From: Firm-04 sp946413695
GTDB lineage: Bacteria > Bacillota > Clostridia > Oscillospirales > Ruminococcaceae
Length of the DNA stretch: 64,000 nt
Direction of reading: 5' to 3'
NCBI GenBank assembly: GCA_946413695.1
Contig: CAMKLV010000006.1
Coordinates: 1 to 64,000, forward strand
Part shown: positions 49,851 through 56,803 of the stretch, one piece after another
How positions within the stretch are numbered: the stretch's first letter is position 1
How the letters are laid out: every line of letters starts with the position of its first letter
Translations under genes and position numbers: made by a program
Notes under the pieces: generated by a model
Told to the model about the DNA's origin: nothing
The model's input: the letters and a program-made list of their open reading frames with translations, nothing else
Databases searched by the model: none

Positions 49851-49917
49851 ATTCTTTTCTCCATTCTGTAGTATATTTACAGGGAGCGTGCATTTGCTGC
49901 AGCGCCTTGTTTTGTCC

Positions 49918-51450
49918 TTACGGGGTGATGTATTTGTAATTCTTCTGGTGCTCGCGGATCTCATACGCGGCGCAGGCTTCGGTGAAGGCGTCGAGCTTGC
50001 TCTGATAGAGATCGCTCTGCACCTGATTCTGCCAGCCCGAGCCCTCGTTTGCGCCCTCAAAGAACACGAGGATTGCAGCGCCCGCGCGGGAGACAATGGT
50101 CATATCGCCGTGCTGACGCTCGCGGTCAAAGACCCATGCGGAGACTTCGTCGCCGTAGGTTGTGCGCGAGGCGGAATATCCGGTGACAAGACCGCCCTCC
50201 GGATAGGTCTGCGCATCCTCGGAGTATTCATAGGCGCGCTCAGCGAATGCGCCGGACTGATCCTCTTCGGCAGCCACCTCATCGCGCAGCTCCTCAGCAA
50301 AGGAAACCGCATTGTCGATGCCGTCATAATCCGCCGCCGTCAGATACAGCACGCGGAAATCAACTGTCTTGGAGTCATCTGCGGCAGGCTCATCGCGCAG
50401 CATATAGACCGATGCATAGCACTGATCCTCACGCGGCCAGACAAAGGTTTCGCTCTGTTTTGCGCCGCCGCGTACCCAGTTCTGCACATCCTCGGGGAAA
50501 TCCGTGATCGTTTTTGTGATGATGAGATCGGCAGCGATCTGCTCCGCCTCCTCGCGGGTCTTGCCCATGTCGCCCGTCAGATAGCGGAAGACATAATCGG
50601 AGAATTCCTGCTGATTCTTGCAGGCACCGAGCTCCTGCGCATGTGCGACTGCTTTGTCATGCTCTGCGAGATCGCCGTTGATGATGCCCTCAGGCGACCA
50701 CGGGAACGAATACGCCATCACGCTGACGGTGAGGTAATCCGCCTGATGCTCCTGATAATAGCTGTTGACCTCGTCATCGGTGACCTCGATGCTGTCCTTT
50801 GTCTCCTGCTGGAAGCTGTCTGCGAGAATGGTCAGGCGGGTTGCCGCCTCAAGATCAGAGCGGCGCACGCCTTTCTGATAGCGCGAGAGATCGGCTTCTC
50901 CGGCGATTTTGACCGCATCTGCCTCATCCTCCTCCGAGAGGACATAGCCTGCTTCATTCGCCGCTTCGGCAAGCTGCAGATTGCGCTTGACCGTGCTCAT
51001 GGTGTTGTCGAGAAACAGGTCATACCATGTGACGCCGTTGCTGTATTCCTGCTCCTTGAGCGAAACATTCGGATCGTAGACATTGAGATTTTCGTTCTGT
51101 TCGGCGTATTTGAGGTAGCTGTCGGCGCACTGCCGGAAGTAGCAAGCGAACATCGACGCCGTGACCTCATAATGCTCCGATTCCGCAATGACCTTGTGAT
51201 GCATTGCTCTGCTGCCGGTGTTCAGCCAGATGCAGACACCGGCAATGACAACAGCCGCCGCCGCACCGCCGATGCATGCGGTTTTCAGCAGACGCTTCTT
51301 TTTCTGCGCCTGTTCCTCCGCAAGCTTCCGTGCAGCCTCCTTTGCGCGCTGTGCGTCCTTCTGTCCCTCTTTTGAGGGCTTTGCTTCCTTTTTCTGATTG
51401 TTGCTCATACCCGAAAAGTGATCCTTTCCCATACCCTTATGATTGTTCAT
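49918..51450 (-). CDS. Membrane-anchored SurA/PrsA-like foldase
   Basis: 510 residues. A charged N-terminus (KEGQKDAQRAKEAARKLAEE), one transmembrane helix at about 57-76 (TACIGGAAAAVVIAGVCIWL), then an extracellular helical domain resembling SurA_N (YLKYAEQNENLNVY, SLKEQEYSNGVTWYDLFLDN). The middle (FRVLYLTAADYDG) may be a degenerate parvulin-type rotamase. The start at ATG 51450 overlaps the DHHW gene stop; ATG 51432 is also possible. A folding role for exported proteins is inferred. Confidence 0.55.
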   Translation of the reverse strand: MNNHKGMGKDHFSGMSNNQKKEAKPSKEGQKDAQRAKEAARKLAEEQAQKKKRLLKTACIGGAAAAVVIAGVCIWLNTGSRAMHHKVIAESEHYEVTASMFACYFRQCADSYLKYAEQNENLNVYDPNVSLKEQEYSNGVTWYDLFLDNTMSTVKRNLQLAEAANEAGYVLSEEDEADAVKIAGEADLSRYQKGVRRSDLEAATRLTILADSFQQETKDSIEVTDDEVNSYYQEHQADYLTVSVMAYSFPWSPEGIINGDLAEHDKAVAHAQELGACKNQQEFSDYVFRYLTGDMGKTREEAEQIAADLIITKTITDFPEDVQNWVRGGAKQSETFVWPREDQCYASVYMLRDEPAADDSKTVDFRVLYLTAADYDGIDNAVSFAEELRDEVAAEEDQSGAFAERAYEYSEDAQTYPEGGLVTGYSASRTTYGDEVSAWVFDRERQHGDMTIVSRAGAAILVFFEGANEGSGWQNQVQSDLYQSKLDAFTEACAAYEIREHQKNYKYITP

Positions 51451-52525
51451 CTGTTGGTTCTGTCTGCAGCCATGCCTGCAGTCCCGCCGGTGATGCGATG
51501 GAATCCGTGCCGCAGAGGATCAGAATCTGCGAATAGGAACCCGCTGTCAGCTTGCGCCAGTCGGTCCCGCTGCATGCAGGCAGATTCACCGCCGTGATCG
51601 TTTTATAGTGCTGCATCAGGAACGGGATCATGCTGCTGCCGCAGCGGTCTGTCAGCAGAAGCAGATCCTTGCTGCTCTGATTTTCCGTATCAATCCGCAG
51701 GACGGGCTCTGTCTCGATGGCAAACACCATTTCCGGCGATTGCTTTGCCTCCGGCAGCTCTGTCCGGAAGTAGCCCGAAAGCGGGATGTTTCCCTCCGCA
51801 TGCAGCGCCGTGACCTGCTCGGAACCGGTGCTGTCGGTGCTCTCGTAGAGATCGACCGTGTCCGGCAGGGTATCATAATAGTGGCTGCTGTGCGCGAGAT
51901 CGCCGTAGTAATCCGCGGCGTAATTTGTCACATTGAAATGATCGTAGCCATAGGCATTGAAGCCGAGCTTTCGGATCGCGGAACGGTATACGCAGAATGC
52001 GCCGTATCCTGTCCAGTGCGGATCGGTCCGGTAGTAGATATAGTGATCGCGCTCACCGGAAAGCCAGCTCGCCGCTTCAATCCAGAGCACCGGCTCCTGC
52101 AGCGCATCCGAAAAATCACGCAGTATCTGATGCTCATTCGTCAGCGGCGCGGCATCGGGCAGCATATCGCCGTAGATGCCGGCAGAGGTCGGAACAGCAA
52201 GCACATAGACCGAGGTTCCTGCGGATGCAGCATAGAGATTGACCGCCTCCGCTGCCGCTGCAACCGCCTCCGGTTCCGGCTCCGCGAGATGCGGCAGGAG
52301 ACGCTCCTCTGTCACATAGACCGCGCCGAGCCGGTCATTCCCGAGCATCAGCGAGAGCCGGTCATGCGCGCGAAGAAGCGGCTGCCAGACAGGATGCTCC
52401 GCAGCCTCAGCGCCGTTTCCGCTGATAAGCGCACAGACAGCGAAGACCGCCGTCGCAGTGCCCAGAATCAGCGCGGAAAGCATGCCGGAGTAATTGCGGC
52501 TTTTTTTCGCCGGATGCTCAGCCAT
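51437..52525 (-). CDS. DHHW-family protein (SGNH/AlgX-like)
   Basis: 362 residues. One N-terminal transmembrane helix (SALILGTATAVFAVCALISG), then an extracellular SGNH-hydrolase-like domain. The family motif appears as YYRTDPHWTGYGAFCVY (about residues 164-180), where the second His of DHHW is replaced by Pro. LLLLTDRCGSSMIPFLMQHY matches the serine-containing block of AlgX/AlgJ-like acetyltransferases. These normally act with an MBOAT acyl transferase, not found here. Role in O-acetylation is inferred. Confidence 0.7.
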   Translation of the reverse strand: MAEHPAKKSRNYSGMLSALILGTATAVFAVCALISGNGAEAAEHPVWQPLLRAHDRLSLMLGNDRLGAVYVTEERLLPHLAEPEPEAVAAAAEAVNLYAASAGTSVYVLAVPTSAGIYGDMLPDAAPLTNEHQILRDFSDALQEPVLWIEAASWLSGERDHYIYYRTDPHWTGYGAFCVYRSAIRKLGFNAYGYDHFNVTNYAADYYGDLAHSSHYYDTLPDTVDLYESTDSTGSEQVTALHAEGNIPLSGYFRTELPEAKQSPEMVFAIETEPVLRIDTENQSSKDLLLLTDRCGSSMIPFLMQHYKTITAVNLPACSGTDWRKLTAGSYSQILILCGTDSIASPAGLQAWLQTEPTDEQS

Positions 52526-52964
52526 GGCGCAGCCCCTCTACGTCAGAGAGATCAAGCACCTGCAGATCGGCAAACCATCCGGTCTGCTGCATGTGGATTG
52601 CCTTTGCAAAGCCCTGCGCCTCCTCCGTCTCCGGAACGGCGCCGGCAAGAAACCAGAGCTGCCGCTCGACGGCTTCTCCGGCAGCCAGACACATCAGCAT
52701 TCTGCCGAGACCGTGCCGGCGGTATTCCGGCAGCAGCACAACCAGCCCGACGCGCGCACACTTCGGCTTTTCTCCGACGGGTGCCGCATCCATTTCCAGC
52801 AGACCGACCGGCTTTTCGCCGTCATACATGACAAACAGCGTGTCACCGGCAGCTAGCTTCTGCGCAAGATAATCTGCTCCCTCCGGCAGCAGCGCGGAGA
52901 GCGGCTCCTGCGTCCAGTCGTGCTGAGAAAGCTCCGTTTGCTTCATCTTGTGAAACCGCAGCAT
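52518..52964 (-). CDS. GNAT-family N-acetyltransferase
   Basis: 148 residues from ATG 52964 (MLRFHKMKQTELSQHDW), with ACAGGAGG upstream. Acetyl-CoA loop LLPEYRRHGLGRMLMCLA at about 78-95. It overlaps the DHHW gene by eight bases and is the first gene of the run ending with the ABC-2 exporter. Substrate unknown. Confidence 0.8.
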   Translation of the reverse strand: MLRFHKMKQTELSQHDWTQEPLSALLPEGADYLAQKLAAGDTLFVMYDGEKPVGLLEMDAAPVGEKPKCARVGLVVLLPEYRRHGLGRMLMCLAAGEAVERQLWFLAGAVPETEEAQGFAKAIHMQQTGWFADLQVLDLSDVEGLRHG

Positions 52965-53066
52965 CTGCATTCCTCCTGTCACTCAAAATTCTTTCTTATC
53001 ATACCACAAAAAGCAGGATTTGTAAAGGTCTCGGGGTGTGTTTTCCGCTCTTTTTCAAAAAAGTGC

Positions 53067-53095
53067 TTGACTTTTATCCGGATCTGTGCTATAAT
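53067..53095 (+). promoter_or_regulatory. tRNA promoter
   Basis: TTGACT, 17-base spacer, TATAAT, 16 bases before the tRNA. Confidence 0.8.
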
Positions 53096-53111
53096 AATTA
53101 GGCATTCAAAC

Positions 53112-53187
<76 letters not shown>

Positions 53188-53229
53188 TCTATAGATGCGT
53201 ATTTTTAAAGGTTACGAAATACGCAAAAG

Positions 53230-53269
53230 AAGCCGCAGATACGCCAAAAGCGTGTGTCTGCGGCTTTTT
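53230..53269 (+). terminator. Terminator after tRNA-Ala
   Basis: AGCCGCAGA-TACGC and GCG-TGTCTGCGGCT, then five T. The stretch 53270-53606 that follows shows repeated TACTTTCCGGTATT-like phrases (53430-53465) and two GTGCGACAGTGCGACA phrases (53370, 53525) but no gene. Confidence 0.8.
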
Positions 53270-53606
53270 CGTATCTGCAAATATATGCACTTTTGTTCGG
53301 AACGGGGTTCAAAATGAGGATAACTGACGCATTTTGTGTCTCGAATTTCTGGAAAGCCCCTTGCGGAAAATAGTGCGACAGTGCGACAAAAATGACTTTC
53401 CGACTTTCCTGATTTCCGCTGGTATCCGGTACTTACCGGTACTTTCCGGCACTTTCCGGTATTTTCAGGCATGATCGGCCTTAAATAACGAACTGGATAC
53501 CCCCTGCCCTGTGGATGCGACGGTGCGACAGTGCGACACCTGCTTTTTGCCTGTTATCCGGTCAAAACTAAAATCCGCAGGTACGGAGAGAGGGTATAAA
53601 AAAAGA

Positions 53607-53632
53607 GCGGAACGACTGCAAAGCCGTTCCGC
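53607..53632 (-). terminator. Terminator of the polymerase fragment
   Basis: GCGGAACG, 10-base loop, CGTTCCGC, with A and T tracts on both sides. Confidence 0.7.
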
Positions 53633-53638
53633 CGCTTT

Positions 53639-54112
53639 TTACTGCTTCATATAAAACTCGCATTCATAACCGTCCGCACGGAGCAGCAGGCCTTCCGCCC
53701 AGTCCGGCGGCTGTTCCATCAAGCTGCAAATCTGCTCCACTGGGATCTCCGGAGCACACTCTACGATGACTTCATCGTGAACGTGTCCGACGATATCCAT
53801 ATCCTTCATCGCTGTCATCGCGTGCATCAGAAGGTCTCTTGCAACGCCCTGCGTGATGTTCTCAACGAGCTTGGCACCGTATGTTCTCAGACGCAGCCAT
53901 TTCTTGTTTTCTCCAACGCCCTCATAAGTGATGACGGTCTTGCCATTCTCGTCCTTCTCAACCTTCGGTCTGACATACGCCAGTCTGCGTCCGGAGGGCA
54001 ACTCTATAAGGAGCATTCCAATCTCGCAGGAAAACTTTAGTCTTGCTCCACAAAGTATCATTGTCATGTACCAACCGACCGCAGTTCTCACATCGGCGGT
54101 AGTGATCGTCAT
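53639..54112 (-). pseudogene. Phage-type family A DNA polymerase, C-terminal fragment
   Basis: From about residue 33 on, the 157-residue frame matches the end of phage/prophage DNA polymerase I-like proteins: LIELPSGRRLAYVRP, YEGVGENKKWLRLRTYG (motif B side), KLVENITQGVARDLL and the motif C VGHVHDEVIVE with the catalytic Asp. The palm start, motif A and any exonuclease domain are absent. The first ~32 codons come from another gene read out of frame. So a deletion has joined a polymerase 3' end to the zinc-finger gene upstream. Not functional as a polymerase. Confidence 0.8.
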
Positions 54113-54305
54113 AGCAACAGGAACAAAGCGTCATGTGCTCATCCGTAATTGCATCCTCTGTCCAGATCGTTTCTCCGCAGTGATCGCAGGTGGTAGTGTG
54201 TTCTGTTGCGCATTCATCACAGATCAGATCGCCCTCCACCTCAATGGTTTCGTTCTCCTGCAACTCACAGCCGCACATCGAACATACTCTGATTTCTTCA
54301 TCCAT
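53958..54305 (-). CDS. Truncated multi-zinc-finger (LIM-like) protein
   Basis: 115 residues from ATG 54305 (MDEEIRVCSMCGCELQENET) after GGAGGG. Four CxxC pairs (VCSMCG, ICDECA, TCDHCG, LCSCCY, RCENCG) form LIM-like zinc ribbons, a build common in Firmicute phages and ICEs. After about residue 88 (HDNDTLW) the sequence runs into the polymerase fragment out of frame, so the natural C-terminus is lost. It may still be expressed, as its start signal is intact. Confidence 0.6.
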   Translation of the reverse strand: MDEEIRVCSMCGCELQENETIEVEGDLICDECATEHTTTCDHCGETIWTEDAITDEHMTLCSCCYDDHYRRCENCGRLVHDNDTLWSKTKVFLRDWNAPYRVALRTQTGVCQTEG

Positions 54306-54327
54306 ATTAAGTCCCTCCAAAAACAAA

Positions 54328-54362
54328 AATTCCGATATGACTGGATGTGTCATATCGGAATT
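54328..54362 (-). terminator. Strong terminator of the kinase gene
   Basis: AATTCCGATATGAC and GTCATATCGGAATT, a 14-bp perfect stem with a 7-base loop, followed on the minus strand by TTTGTTTTT. Confidence 0.85.
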
Positions 54363-54419
54363 ATAATACATATTCAGTTTTGGCGGTCAATACGGTCAGC
54401 ATCTCGTCAGGATAGAGTA

Positions 54420-55589
54420 TTACCATATATTTTTGAATGCAATTATCATTTCGTCAACTGAGTGGTAACGATTAGATTTATCTGATGATACTCCTTTTTG
54501 AAAGAATCCTTTTAATTGATCATCAAAACATGGCAAAATCATTGCACTTCCAGTCATGATATATGAAACAATTTTCGTTAAAGCAAAAGTTTCATCTTCA
54601 ATAGAATAATTTGCATATCCTTGAGAATCAAGAGCCGGATCATTAAAAGCGCCCTTAACGGTTGTACTAAAACTTGTGAGTGTACTATCAGGAACTTTTA
54701 CTAAACCAAAATCAGCTATTTTAATGACCTTAACATCATCATATTTTTTTATCAGAATGTTGCTTGGGCTTATATCCCTATGTAATAACCCTTTTGAATG
54801 AATATACTTAAATGCTCTTAATACTTGGCTTACAATTCTTATTCGTTCTGAATTGTTCGGCTTGGGATTAGAATTTAGTATATAATCCGCTAATGTACAG
54901 TCCATGTACTCCATAATATATTCGTGCTTGGCTTCATCGTAGTGGTAAACTTCAACAATATATGGTGATGAAAGCTGTGCCATTTGTTCGTATTCTTGTT
55001 TAAATCGTTCCAGTTCTTTTTCACTGAGATCAGTCTTAGCACGTTTCAATACATATTTTCGGTTGTAGAACGGATCAGTATAAGAATAAACTGTTGCATA
55101 AGAGCCATGTCCAATCTGTGTCAAGTCAACATACTGCTGTTCAACAGGTGTTGAACTTATACTTACTGAATCCTTCTTTATGAAAATTGGTTCAGTATAG
55201 TATATTACGACTTTATCCATCCCCTGCGGAATAACACTTCCACCACTCGGCACCAAGAACATAGCAGATTTATCGATTATCTCTTTGTAATATGGTTCAA
55301 TCATAAATGCGTTGTTTGTTTTGGCAAGCACTCTTTCAAGTCCGTTAATTACGTCAATGGCAAGAAGCAGTTCTCTGCTATTATCCGCCCAATAATGAGC
55401 AGTATATTCATTTGTGGGTAAACGGCTATTCATAGCCCGATAGTTTTCAATAAACATACTATGTATTGTAGAGAATATTTCTTGTAACTTTCGATTTGAG
55501 AATGCTTCGTAGAGATCGATATATTCAATAGAAATACGAGCACCTAAATCTCTATATTTTGTTTCAATAAAATTCTCGACTGGTGCCAT
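54420..55589 (-). CDS. Serine/threonine protein kinase with unknown N-terminal domain
   Basis: 389 residues from ATG 55589 (MAPVENFIET), after AGGTG. Residues 1-150 are a helical domain with no recognised family. The kinase domain has G-loop GHGSYATV (160-167), K182 (VLKRAK), HRDISPSN (270-277) and DFG (293-295), so all catalytic residues are present. There is no transmembrane segment or PASTA domain, so it is cytosolic and not a PrkC-type wall kinase. It is AT-rich and divergent from the restriction system's control gene. A role in phage defence is suggested by position only. Confidence 0.85.
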   Translation of the reverse strand: MAPVENFIETKYRDLGARISIEYIDLYEAFSNRKLQEIFSTIHSMFIENYRAMNSRLPTNEYTAHYWADNSRELLLAIDVINGLERVLAKTNNAFMIEPYYKEIIDKSAMFLVPSGGSVIPQGMDKVVIYYTEPIFIKKDSVSISSTPVEQQYVDLTQIGHGSYATVYSYTDPFYNRKYVLKRAKTDLSEKELERFKQEYEQMAQLSSPYIVEVYHYDEAKHEYIMEYMDCTLADYILNSNPKPNNSERIRIVSQVLRAFKYIHSKGLLHRDISPSNILIKKYDDVKVIKIADFGLVKVPDSTLTSFSTTVKGAFNDPALDSQGYANYSIEDETFALTKIVSYIMTGSAMILPCFDDQLKGFFQKGVSSDKSNRYHSVDEMIIAFKNIW

Positions 55590-55688
55590 ATATATCACCT
55601 GCTTTACATGAAATAATTTCCTTCACACACATTTATCCAAGATATTTCATTATACCATGTTCTCTGTAAAAACGCAAGAGTCTATTAA

Positions 55689-55754
55689 CAATGTAATTAC
55701 ATTGAAAGTGTTGCTTATAGTCCGTTGACTCATAAGCAATTGCTTTGGTATAAT
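55689..55754 (+). promoter_or_regulatory. Control region of the restriction system: promoter and two palindromes
   Basis: TTGACT (55725), 18-base spacer, TATAAT (55749) drives the C gene. Palindrome 1 is a perfect 16-mer, CAATGTAATTACATTG (55689-55704). Palindrome 2 spans 55711-55739, TTGCTTAT...ATAAGCAA with inner AGTC/GACT, and covers the -35. GACT/AGTC half-sites are typical of C-protein operators, so autoregulation is likely. Palindrome 1 could control the divergent kinase. Confidence 0.65.
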
Positions 55755-55783
55755 TGAATCAACATAAAAAAGGGGGCTCTTTT

Positions 55784-55990
55784 ATGATAACTAAAAAAAT
55801 AGGCGACAGAATAAGGGAGTTGCGGCTGAAAACCGGATTAAGCCAAGAGAAGTTTGCTCTGAAGATAGGATTAGACCGAACATACTACTCTTCGGTTGAG
55901 AACGGGAAACGGAATATAGCCATAATCAATCTCGAAAAAATAGCTGGAGGATTAGAGGTATCCTTATCCGAACTGTTTAAGGACTTATAA
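55784..55990 (+). CDS. Xre-family control protein of the restriction-modification system
   Basis: 68 residues from ATG 55784 (MITKKIGDRIRELRLKTGLS), following AAGGGGGC. It is a bare helix-turn-helix domain (SQEKFALKIGLDRTYYSSVE) of C-protein size, ending SLSELFKDL. C proteins activate the nuclease gene and then repress themselves, delaying restriction until the host is methylated. It lies 18 bases before the nuclease gene. Confidence 0.85.
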   Translation: MITKKIGDRIRELRLKTGLSQEKFALKIGLDRTYYSSVENGKRNIAIINLEKIAGGLEVSLSELFKDL

Positions 55991-56008
55991 TGATGAAAGG
56001 AGCAGCAA

Positions 56009-56740
56009 ATGATCTATACTCTTGATGATTTTGTTAGAGAATTCAGCAAGATATGTGAAATGGGTTGGATCACCACACATAGAGCCGGACCAACGGGTAT
56101 CGGCAAAACCTTAGAAGATTTGCTCGGTATTAAAGAAAACAATTTTGATGATCCTGATTTTGGAGAATACGAGTTAAAGTCATGCCGAATTAATTCGGGA
56201 AGTATGCTTACAATGTTCACGCGCTCTCCGCAGCCCGCTCGTTCTAATACTTATCTCCGACTGAAGTATGGCTACGCAAGCGGTGCCTACGATAATGACG
56301 AAAAGGTTCTGCATTCGACATTATCCGCAGATAGGTTTACTCCGATTTCGAATACAGGGAATATGTTAAAAATCGTCTGTGATGCCGAAAAGATTGCGAT
56401 TGCTTCGCAAGATGGTGCCGAAAATGTCTACTGGACTCGAGAAGCATTAAAAAGATGCTTTGAGAAGAAATACAAAGGGAAATTTGTTTATGCTAAAGCG
56501 GAAGCCAGAGGTTTAGGCGCAAGCGAGAAATTTAGATTCGTAGAGGCGTTTGAAGTATCAGGGTTTGACTATGATGCAATGATTTCGCTCCTTGAGCATG
56601 GGAAGATTTACGTTGACCTTCGTATCGGGCAATATCATCATGGCAAAGATGCTGGTAAAACACACGATCACGGAACAGCCTTTAGAATCAAAGAATCGGA
56701 TCAACATCTGCTTTTCCGCACTCGCACTAAGATCGTTTGA
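56009..56740 (+). CDS. Type II restriction endonuclease, MvaI/BcnI family
   Basis: 243 residues. The family block HRAGPTGIGKTLEDLLGIKE is at residues 24-43 and the PD-(D/E)xK core YELKSCR (E55, K57) at 54-60, with acidic D48/D50 before it. The C-terminal block YHHGKDAGKTHDHGTAFRI is also typical. Characterised members cut CCWGG (MvaI) or CCSGG (BcnI) as monomers; the site here cannot be read from sequence. GAAAGGAGC precedes the ATG. Convergent with the methyltransferase. Confidence 0.85.
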   Translation: MIYTLDDFVREFSKICEMGWITTHRAGPTGIGKTLEDLLGIKENNFDDPDFGEYELKSCRINSGSMLTMFTRSPQPARSNTYLRLKYGYASGAYDNDEKVLHSTLSADRFTPISNTGNMLKIVCDAEKIAIASQDGAENVYWTREALKRCFEKKYKGKFVYAKAEARGLGASEKFRFVEAFEVSGFDYDAMISLLEHGKIYVDLRIGQYHHGKDAGKTHDHGTAFRIKESDQHLLFRTRTKIV

Positions 56741-56762
56741 TTCATTAAGAAGTTCACAATAG

Positions 56763-56803
56763 AAGGTAACGCCCTTACGCAATGATAAGGACGTTCCTTT
56801 TTT
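56763..56803. terminator. Bidirectional terminator between nuclease and methyltransferase
   Basis: AAGGTAACGCCCTTA and TAAGGACGTTCCTT, a long stem with single-base bulges, followed by TTTTT. Confidence 0.7.

Noticed and set aside
53427..53470. TACTTACCGGTACTTTCCGG-like repeated phrases as a tandem repeat array
   Set aside because: Units are short and irregular (10-11 bases, three to four times), and no protein or binding site is implied. Noted only as low-complexity sequence.
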